Assembly: GCA_903840435.1 (NCBI GenBank)
Contig: CAIMFV010000025.1
Span: 1-32,632 of the forward strand
DNA: 32,632 nucleotides
Reading direction: 5' to 3'
Source: an uncultured Caulobacterales bacterium
GTDB lineage: Bacteria > Pseudomonadota > Alphaproteobacteria > Caulobacterales > Caulobacteraceae
A program made the position numbers and the translations under genes. This document shows, piece by piece, positions 27,159 through 32,632 of this stretch (position 1 is its first letter; every line of letters begins with the position of its first letter). The notes beneath the pieces are model-generated. The model searched no databases. It was given only the letters and a program-made list of their open reading frames with translations, and was not told the origin of the DNA.

Positions 27159-28235
27159 TTAGGGGGCTTTTCCCAATTGCTTTGCGGCGGATACAGCAAG
27201 TTTGATATCTTGGGCGCGCTCAAGTGGGAATACAACTACGCCCTCGGCCGTCGACACGACTCCGATATTGGTCAAACCAATGACCGCAACCGGTCTCCCA
27301 TCTGACCAAATGAGAGAGTTTTGCGTCTCAATGTTCACGACATGGCCGTGTAGAACATTGCCTGAATCATCAAATGGGCCCCGCTTGAAGATTTCGCTCC
27401 ACGAGCCGAGGTCCGCCCAACCCATCGAACACGGTGTTACGGCTGCTAGGCCTGTCTTTTCCATCACAGCAACATCTAGGGGCTCCGATGGGCATTTTGA
27501 AAAGGCGTCTGGGTCAAGTCTGAGACAGTCTCCAGTAGTCAGAGCATTGGTCAAGGCTAAGCCGGCCGTCCGGGCAATAAGGGGGGCGTGCTGTTCCATT
27601 TCCGACATCATAACCTTGGGTGAAAACAGAAATATGCCCGCGTTCCAACAATAGCCGCCTTCTGCCAAATATTCGGCCGCAAGCGAGGCGCTAGGCTTTT
27701 CGACAAATCTCTCGACGTCAAAAACGCCGTTCCCCAGAGAGATGCCCTGTTGGATGTAGCCATAGCCCGTCTCCGGTCCCTCCGGATGAACCCCAAACGT
27801 GACAATTCTAGAACCCGCGACTGCCGCAGAGTCGGCAACCGCTTTTAAGAATATATCCGGAATTTCGATAACGTGATCGGCAGGTAAAAGAAGAACGAGT
27901 GTATCGGGCCACATCTCTGTCGCGAGACGAGCGGCAATATAAGCGGCTGCGGCGGTATTTTTGCCAAATGGTTCTAGAATAATCCGGGAAGGTTTGATGT
28001 TCACTTCCCTGAGTTGCCGATCGATTTCAGGGCCATGATGGTCCGCGCAGATAACGATCGGCGGATTGAATGCAAGACCTTGGCTGCTCCCAAGACGTAG
28101 GGCTGTGTCCTGCAGGAGGGTGTGATCAGAAGCAAGCTTGTGGAACTGTTTTGGCGCGGCGTGGTGTGACAGTGGCCACAGGCGGGTTCCCGCCCCACCC
28201 GAGAGAATAACGGGCGTAATCGAAATTGTGCTCAC
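27159..28235 (-). CDS. manC: Mannose-1-phosphate guanylyltransferase (GDP-mannose pyrophosphorylase)
   Basis: This nucleotidyltransferase makes GDP-mannose from mannose-1-phosphate and GTP for surface polysaccharide. It has 358 aa from a GTG start. The signature PVILSGGAGTRLWPLSHHAAPKQFHKL is at the N-terminus, with LLLPADHVI, ETGYGYIQQG, the sugar-binding FVEKPS and CWNAGIFLFSP further along. It lacks the C-terminal cupin-type phosphomannose isomerase domain of the longer bifunctional ManC/AlgA proteins, so mannose-6-phosphate must be made by another enzyme. It diverges from the rml genes across a 390-base gap. Base composition is lower in G+C than in the ilv cluster. Confidence 0.92.
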   Translation of the reverse strand: MSTISITPVILSGGAGTRLWPLSHHAAPKQFHKLASDHTLLQDTALRLGSSQGLAFNPPIVICADHHGPEIDRQLREVNIKPSRIILEPFGKNTAAAAYIAARLATEMWPDTLVLLLPADHVIEIPDIFLKAVADSAAVAGSRIVTFGVHPEGPETGYGYIQQGISLGNGVFDVERFVEKPSASLAAEYLAEGGYCWNAGIFLFSPKVMMSEMEQHAPLIARTAGLALTNALTTGDCLRLDPDAFSKCPSEPLDVAVMEKTGLAAVTPCSMGWADLGSWSEIFKRGPFDDSGNVLHGHVVNIETQNSLIWSDGRPVAVIGLTNIGVVSTAEGVVVFPLERAQDIKLAVSAAKQLGKAP

Positions 28236-28461
28236 AGTCTTAGAGCCCTCTGGTCGGCAGCTTGGGTTTCCACCTGCATAGGCAAATTTCCCTTTTGATG
28301 CGTGAATTATTTTCCGCCGTCCGCCACTAAATCAGAATCCATCGTCTGACCTAAACCGGCGCATGGGGCGGTGGCTCAATCGATCAAGCCTGTCGCCGCC
28401 GCATTGACTTGATTTTCTGCGTGCCCCGCCTGACGAGCTGGCGCGCGACAAGCGCTCCTCG
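28236..28461. other. Gene-free part of the manC-rmlB intergenic region
   Basis: I see no recognisable gene, RNA or transposon end in these roughly 226 bases. They must include the manC promoter. The stretch from 28411 onward is an open frame continuous with the small ORF described next, but without an early start codon, so it may be the decayed 3' end of a former gene. Confidence 0.3.
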
Positions 28462-28626
28462 ATGCCGCAACACGATTGGTCTCGTCTCACCTGTTTCGTG
28501 GACCGGCTGCCATTGATAGGTATGTTCCCGCTTGACGTTTGGCGCGATGAATTTCAATTGAGTTGGTCTACCGCCACCCTAATGCGCGAAGACTTTTGCA
28601 TAAGATATAGGCTCGGGATTTTTTGA
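28462..28626 (+). CDS. Short ORF overlapping the rmlB start (54 aa, possible gene remnant)
   Basis: An ATG at 28462 opens 54 codons starting [20 protein letters not shown] and ending at TGA 28624-28626. That stop overlaps the rmlB start as TGATG, an arrangement typical of translational coupling. The open frame extends upstream without a start codon to about 28408. No ribosome-binding site and no known family were recognised. It could be the truncated 3' end of a polysaccharide gene, a real small upstream ORF, or chance. Confidence 0.3.
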   Translation: MPQHDWSRLTCFVDRLPLIGMFPLDVWRDEFQLSWSTATLMREDFCIRYRLGIF

Positions 28627-29693
28627 TGCGCGTCATGGTCACCGGAGGCGCGGGCTTTATCGGGTCCGCTCTTGTCAGGCAGCTTGTTGAGCATTCCAAC
28701 CATGATGTGATGGTTGTCGACAAACTGACCTATGCGGGTTCGCTAAGCAATCTTCAAAGCGTCGCGCATGCACCCCAGTTTAGATTTATTCAAGCTGATA
28801 TCTGTGATGCAATCGGCATGAGGCGCGTATTTGATGAGTTTGATCCAGACGTCATTGCTCATCTTGCCGCAGAAAGTCATGTCGATCGCTCAATAGATGG
28901 TCCTGGGCAATTTATACATACCAATATTTTTGGAACCTTCGTGCTATTGCAGGAATCGCTGCGACATTGGCGCGGACTTGGCGCACAGCGTAGCCGTTCT
29001 TTTCGTTTCCATCACATTTCGACTGATGAAGTTTTTGGCTCGCTTGGAAAATCGGGCCTCTTTACTGAAACCACCCCTTACGATCCGAGGTCGCCCTATG
29101 CTGCATCCAAAGCCTCGGCTGACCACCTTGTGTCCGCCTGGTGGCATACCTTCGGTTTGCCAATCCTAATCACGAATTGCTCAAATAATTATGGGCCCTA
29201 CCATTTTCCCGAGAAATTGATTCCCTGCATGATAATCCGAGCTTTAGCTGAAAAAAGCTTACCCGTTTATGGCCGGGGTGATCAGGTCCGCGATTGGCTG
29301 CACGTCGAGGATCACGCACGGGCGCTCCAACTTGTTTTCGAGAAATCGGAGCCTGGAAAATCTTACAACATCGGCGGGTTTAACGAGCGCACGAACCTGA
29401 CTGTTGTGAGGGCGATTTGTGCGGAGCTTGACGCGTTGAGGCCAAGGTCAAAGGGGCGTTACGAGGATCTTATTGCTTTCGTCGAAGACAGGCCGGGTCA
29501 TGATCAAAGGTACGCGATCGACCCGTCGCGACTCGCAACCGATTTAGGATGGAAGGCGCAAATCTCCTTTGATGCAGGCTTAGCGCAAACCGTACGTTGG
29601 TATTTGGATAATGAAGTTTGGTGGAGGACGATTCAGGACCGCGGATTTGCTGGGGAACGGCTAGGTCTTGAGGGAGACGGAAATGAGGTCTGA
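28626..29693 (+). CDS. rmlB: dTDP-glucose 4,6-dehydratase
   Basis: RmlB converts dTDP-glucose to dTDP-4-keto-6-deoxyglucose, the second step of dTDP-L-rhamnose synthesis. It is an extended SDR of 355 aa from the ATG at 28626; a TTG one codon upstream is possible but unnecessary. Motifs are [11 protein letters not shown] near residue 7 (NAD binding), [24 protein letters not shown] near 130-138, and the catalytic YAASK near 157 followed by [24 protein letters not shown] and the C-terminal [14 protein letters not shown] are RmlB-specific. rmlD follows after 3 bases. Confidence 0.96.
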   Translation: MRVMVTGGAGFIGSALVRQLVEHSNHDVMVVDKLTYAGSLSNLQSVAHAPQFRFIQADICDAIGMRRVFDEFDPDVIAHLAAESHVDRSIDGPGQFIHTNIFGTFVLLQESLRHWRGLGAQRSRSFRFHHISTDEVFGSLGKSGLFTETTPYDPRSPYAASKASADHLVSAWWHTFGLPILITNCSNNYGPYHFPEKLIPCMIIRALAEKSLPVYGRGDQVRDWLHVEDHARALQLVFEKSEPGKSYNIGGFNERTNLTVVRAICAELDALRPRSKGRYEDLIAFVEDRPGHDQRYAIDPSRLATDLGWKAQISFDAGLAQTVRWYLDNEVWWRTIQDRGFAGERLGLEGDGNEV

Positions 29694-29696
29694 ATT

Positions 29697-30569
29697 TTGG
29701 ACGTATTACTGACCGGCGGAGCAGGGCAGGTTGGCAGCGCATTACGCCGATTGCCCCTCCCGGAGGAATGGGTCGTGCATGCGCCATCCCGCGCAGAGCT
29801 TGACCTTTCCGATAAAGAGAGCGTGATGCGGGTCATGGCCTCACGCGACTGGGCGGCCGTCATAAACGCTGCAGCCTATACTGCCGTGGACCGTGCAGAA
29901 TGTGACCCCAATTCATGCTGGACAGTGAACGCGGTCTGGCCCGCAGTGCTTGCTGAGTATGCTGCTAAGGCGTCTGTGCCGATTGTCCACCTGTCTACCG
30001 ATTATGTTTTTTCAGGCGACAAGGACGCTCCCTATCTCGAAACAGATGCAATCGGACCTTTGGGAGTTTATGGCGCGTCGAAGGCCGCAGGCGAGTTGGC
30101 GATCCAGGCGTCTGGCGCCCGCGCGGTCATATTGCGGACATCCTGGGTAGTTAGCCCGTTTGGTCAGAACTTTCTCAAGACCATGCTGCGTCTGGCCTCA
30201 GAAGGAGTCGAAATCAAGGTTGTCGCGGATCAACACGGTACGCCGACATCTGCAGCCGATTTGGCCAGGGTGATCGTTCGGGTCCTTGAACGGATGTTGA
30301 AAGATTTATCGCTGTCTTCGGGTGTTTACCATGTGGCCAGTGCGGGCGAGACGACGTGGTTCGGATTGGCTGAAGAAATATTTATGAACACACAGCTAAA
30401 GTGTGACAGACCAAAACTGCGCGCCATCCTTACAAAGGACTACCCCACACTTGCCCGAAGGCCCAAGAATTCGAGATTAGCTACGGACAAAATTAAATGC
30501 GATTTTGATATCGCCCTGCCAGACTGGCGAGTCGCGATCTTACAGGTCCTGAAGGATACCATTGTATGA
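29697..30569 (+). CDS. rmlD: dTDP-4-dehydrorhamnose reductase
   Basis: RmlD catalyses the final NAD(P)H-dependent reduction to dTDP-L-rhamnose. It is an SDR of 290 aa. The frame has no ATG near the family's N-terminus; a TTG at 29697 with GAGG 8 bases upstream gives the expected [16 protein letters not shown]. Other motifs are [30 protein letters not shown] and the catalytic YGASKAAGE. It lies 3 bases after rmlB and ends 16 bases before the preferred rmlA start. The gene for the intermediate epimerase, rmlC, is not in the window. Confidence 0.94.
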   Translation: MDVLLTGGAGQVGSALRRLPLPEEWVVHAPSRAELDLSDKESVMRVMASRDWAAVINAAAYTAVDRAECDPNSCWTVNAVWPAVLAEYAAKASVPIVHLSTDYVFSGDKDAPYLETDAIGPLGVYGASKAAGELAIQASGARAVILRTSWVVSPFGQNFLKTMLRLASEGVEIKVVADQHGTPTSAADLARVIVRVLERMLKDLSLSSGVYHVASAGETTWFGLAEEIFMNTQLKCDRPKLRAILTKDYPTLARRPKNSRLATDKIKCDFDIALPDWRVAILQVLKDTIV

Positions 30570-30585
30570 CAAGCGGATATTTGAT

Positions 30586-31503
30586 GTGAAGGGAATTATA
30601 CTGGCAGGTGGTAGTGGAACGCGATTGCATCCAGCTACAATGGCAATCAATAAGCAATTGATGCCAATATATGATAAGCCGATGATATATTATCCTATGT
30701 CAACATTAATGTTGGCAGGGATAAGTGAAATACTAATTATATCCTCTCCGGAATATATTGAAAACTACAGGCGACTCTTTTCGGACGGGTCGCGCCTTGG
30801 CCTGTCCATAAGCTATACCGTTCAACCCCGTCCAGAAGGGTTAGCTCAGGCTTTCACCCTCGGTCGCGATTTTGTTGGTGATGACAAGGTTGCCCTAGTC
30901 TTAGGCGACAACATATTTTTTGGTGCTGGCCTAGCGTCCTTGCTACGTAAAGTCGCTGACCGCCAGTCGGGCGCGACGATATTCGCCTATCAGGTCGACG
31001 ACCCGGATCGATATGGGGTCGTTGAACTCGACGGGAAGGGCATGGCGCTTTCAATTGAGGAAAAGCCACGTTCCCCAAAATCCAATCTCGTTGTGACTGG
31101 CCTCTATTTCTACGACAACCGGGTTTTGGAAATTGCCGCCAATATCAAACCCTCAAGTCGAGGCGAATTCGAGATTACAGACGTAAACCGCGCCTATATG
31201 GAACTTGGCGAACTGCATGTCGAACGGCTCTCCCGGGGGTATGCTTGGCTCGATACGGGGACACATGACAGCCTGCTTGAAGCTAGCGAATTCGTGCGCA
31301 CAATTCAGCATCGGCAAGGGTTGCATATCGCCTGCCTAGAGGAAATCGCGTTCTTAAACGGATTAATTGATGAGGCAGCCCTCGAGGCCGCCGGGCGCGC
31401 CATGGCAACATCCGAATACGGCCGTAATCTGCTTCGGATTTTGAACCAACACCGGGGTGGGCCAGGAGGGGGTGTGGTGCAGGACATCAATCGCTATCCC
31501 TAG
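30586..31503 (+). CDS. rmlA: Glucose-1-phosphate thymidylyltransferase
   Basis: RmlA makes dTDP-glucose from glucose-1-phosphate and dTTP, the first rhamnose step. I prefer the GTG at 30586, which gives the canonical [16 protein letters not shown] and 305 aa; a TTG at 30562 inside the rmlD end would add 8 residues. Conserved blocks are [54 protein letters not shown] and [15 protein letters not shown]. The last residues (after RILNQHRGG) are a Gly-rich tail beyond the usual end. The 5' part is strikingly AT-rich: 40 of 120 bases at 30661-30780 are G or C, against 37 of 60 in the next line. An IS66 element follows. Confidence 0.95.
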   Translation: MKGIILAGGSGTRLHPATMAINKQLMPIYDKPMIYYPMSTLMLAGISEILIISSPEYIENYRRLFSDGSRLGLSISYTVQPRPEGLAQAFTLGRDFVGDDKVALVLGDNIFFGAGLASLLRKVADRQSGATIFAYQVDDPDRYGVVELDGKGMALSIEEKPRSPKSNLVVTGLYFYDNRVLEIAANIKPSSRGEFEITDVNRAYMELGELHVERLSRGYAWLDTGTHDSLLEASEFVRTIQHRQGLHIACLEEIAFLNGLIDEAALEAAGRAMATSEYGRNLLRILNQHRGGPGGGVVQDINRYP

Positions 31504-31651
31504 CGAGCAAAACCTCCGCAAGGTGGCAGGCCGGTGGCCCCATCGCCTCTCAGCCGCAGAGGCCGTCCACCCCCGATTAGACATCTTCACCCGCAAAGAC
31601 CCCTGTACCCCTTCTGCGGAGGCCGCCTTTCTTTGAAGCCCGGCGCGGTGA
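31504..31651. other. Spacer between rmlA and the IS66 genes
   Basis: These roughly 150 bases hold no gene I can recognise. They probably include the left end of the IS66-family element, but I could not identify a terminal inverted repeat or an 8-base target duplication, because the other end is not in the window. Confidence 0.3.
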
Positions 31652-31662
31652 AGGAGTGCTGG

Positions 31663-31717
31663 TATGACCGCTTTTATGAGTGGTCATAGGAGTGCTCCAT
31701 GGCCCAAGGGATATTGA
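31663..31717 (+). promoter_or_regulatory. tnpA leader: hairpin, duplicated ribosome-binding site and overlapping 17-codon ORF
   Basis: TATGACC (31663-31669) pairs with GGTCATA (31682-31688) just before the tnpA ribosome-binding site. The 9-mer AGGAGTGCT occurs at 31652-31660 and again at 31688-31696, the second copy serving tnpA. The first copy precedes an ATG at 31664 that opens a 17-codon frame (MTAFMSGHRSAPWPKGY) ending at 31715-31717, past the tnpA start and in another frame. This suggests translational control of tnpA. Confidence 0.45.
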
Positions 31718-32094
31718 TCAGCGGAAGATTGCGCCGGCGAAGCTGGTCGGCGGATGAGCGGCGGCGGATTTTGGAAGCGGCGTTCGGCGGCGGCGCGGAG
31801 TGCGTGCCAGCTGAGGTCGCCAGGCGACACGATATTTCGACTAGGCAGCTCTACACTTGGAGAAAGCGGGCGCTGGAAGCGGCCGGTCTGTCGCAAGCGA
31901 GCGAACCACAGTTCGTTCCGGCTATCGTTACGCCGGGCCCGTCTTCAGAGCCCGTGACGGAGCCTATCAGCGCGGCGACGCCTTCCGTCCCGGTCCCGGC
32001 TATCGAGATTGAGTTGAAGAAGAGCGTGAAGGTGCGCATTGAGGCTGGAGTTCCCGCCCAGGTCATCGCAGCGACGTTGAGGGCGTTGCGATGA
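31699..32094 (+). CDS. tnpA: IS66-family accessory transposition protein TnpA (Orf1)
   Basis: This is the first protein of IS66-type elements, 131 aa, needed with TnpB and TnpC for full transposition. The N-terminal half has a helix-turn-helix: WSADERRRILEAAF followed by VPAEVARRHDISTRQLYTWRKRALE. A Pro/Ser/Thr-rich linker follows, and the C-terminal IEIELKKSVKVRIEAGVPAQVI with AATLRALR is typical of the family. GGAG lies 6 bases before the ATG, which begins MAQGILISGRLRRR. Its stop overlaps the tnpB start (ATGA, 32091-32094). Confidence 0.92.
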   Translation: MAQGILISGRLRRRSWSADERRRILEAAFGGGAECVPAEVARRHDISTRQLYTWRKRALEAAGLSQASEPQFVPAIVTPGPSSEPVTEPISAATPSVPVPAIEIELKKSVKVRIEAGVPAQVIAATLRALR

Positions 32095-32446
32095 TCCCTG
32101 TTAGGTCTGATGTGAAGGTCTGGATCTCGACCGGCCACATAGACATGAGGAAGGGCATGGTGGGCCTTGCTTTGCTCGTGCAGGAAGGCCTCAGGCGCGA
32201 TCCTCTCTCCGGAGACCTTTTTTCTTCCGCGGCCGAGCGGGCGATCTTCTGAAGATCTTGTGGCACGACGGCGTCGGGCTTTCCCTCTACGCCAAAGGCC
32301 TGGATCGCGGGCGCTTCATCTGGCCGTCTGCCTCGAACGGCGCGGTCTCCATCTCCCCAGCCCAGATGGCTTTCATGCTGGAGGGGATAGACTGGCGTAA
32401 CCCACAGACAACCTGGCAACCGGGGTCAGCGGGACCCTTCAATTAA
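32091..32446 (+). pseudogene. tnpB: IS66-family TnpB (Orf2), interrupted by a frameshift
   Basis: The frame from the ATG at 32091 gives the canonical IS66 Orf2 start MIPVRSDVKVWISTGHIDMR and reaches RRDPLSGDLF, but then stops at TGA 32250-32252 after 53 residues. Moving to the -1 frame at the T6 run 32218-32223 restores the family sequence FRGRAGDLLKILWHDGVGLS, then RGRFIWPSA and MLEGIDWR, to a TAA at 32446. The joined product of about 118 aa matches the usual Orf2 length. This is a one-base loss, a sequencing error or, less likely, programmed slippage. TnpB (IS66 Orf2) has no assigned catalytic role and is unrelated to Cas12-like TnpB. Confidence 0.88.
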
Positions 32447-32496
32447 CCTTGCGATTTGCCACTCATTGGCCAAGGCTCAGCCGATCTGGGCGTGAA

Positions 32497-32632
32497 GTGA
32501 CGCGCGACATTGTCCGCCGTCATCTAGAATGGCCGCATGACGACAACTATGATGGCCGGTTCGTGAAGCGTGTTTCAGCATGCCTCCCTGCGATCGCAGG
32601 GAGGCATGCTGATGCCGGGCTTATGGCTCACG
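32497..32632 (+). other. Open frame running off the window edge, unrecognised
   Basis: From a GTG at 32497 the frame is open to the window end (VTRDIVRRHLEWPHDD and onward), and it is open upstream to about 32440. It contains the 38-bp palindrome. I recognise no family, and 45 codons are too few to call a gene. Confidence 0.15.
32575..32612. repeat. Perfect 38-bp palindrome
   Basis: The left half, read from 32575, is TCAGCATGCCTCCCTGCGA and the right half is its exact reverse complement, with no spacer; the centre is GCGATCGC at 32590-32597. Pairing stops one base outside on each side (T against T). It could form a cruciform or a strong RNA hairpin. It lies 128 bases after tnpB, where no function is evident. 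Confidence 0.9.

Larger units (their letters stand above)
31652..32446 (+). mobile_element. Incomplete IS66-family insertion sequence
   Basis: The tnpA-tnpB gene pair with an ATGA overlap is the usual IS66 arrangement. A complete element would continue with the large transposase gene tnpC, but the 186 bases after tnpB show no recognisable tnpC start. tnpB is also frameshifted. The boundaries given are those of the recognisable genes plus the tnpA leader, not proven IS ends. Confidence 0.85.

Noticed and set aside
32091-32446. The IS66 tnpB gene as an RNA-guided nuclease of the Cas12 ancestor type
   Set aside because: It shares only the gene name; the protein is the short IS66 Orf2 with no RuvC domain.

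Overview
The window looks like a chromosomal segment of an alphaproteobacterium (roughly 60% G+C by eye). The evidence is the divergent ethylmalonyl-CoA pathway pair ccr/ecm, a TonB-dependent receptor of the Caulobacter/sphingomonad style, the ilvBNC layout, and a NodT-type RND efflux operon. Caulobacterales, Sphingomonadales or Micropepsales-like lineages fit, but the genus cannot be fixed from sequence alone.

Left part (1-11775), mostly central metabolism. A REPIN-like palindromic repeat array lies against the 3' end of a TonB-dependent receptor gene (minus strand). A PuuA-like glutamine synthetase family gene diverges from the receptor and converges on ccr. ccr (crotonyl-CoA carboxylase/reductase) and ecm (B12-dependent ethylmalonyl-CoA mutase) are divergently transcribed and catalyse key steps of acetyl-CoA assimilation. 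Then come a secreted LprI-like protein, msrB with a possible 44-aa membrane peptide gene just upstream, and a GTP-type PEP carboxykinase. A second, three-unit array of the same repeat fills the convergent gap between pckG and the next operon.

Middle (11776-26287). A minus-strand operon encodes a periplasmic adaptor, an HAE1 RND pump, a NodT outer-membrane factor and, unusually, an M16 metallopeptidase. Divergent from it is the branched-chain amino acid cluster ilvD, ilvB-ilvN, ilvC. The ilvB leader carries what looks like a textbook attenuator: a 14-codon peptide with consecutive Leu-Ile-Val codons, followed by an intrinsic terminator 50 bases before ilvB. I consider this the strongest regulatory find in the window.

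Right part (26289-32632). A small beta-barrel-like protein gene leads into a surface-polysaccharide locus: manC (GDP-mannose) on the minus strand and rmlB-rmlD-rmlA (dTDP-rhamnose, with rmlC absent from the window) on the plus strand. G+C is lower here, and the 5' part of rmlA is sharply AT-rich, which suggests mosaicism. The locus is followed by an incomplete IS66-family element: tnpA, a frameshifted tnpB and no recognisable tnpC. A perfect 38-bp palindrome lies near the window edge. No tRNA, rRNA or CRISPR array was recognised.
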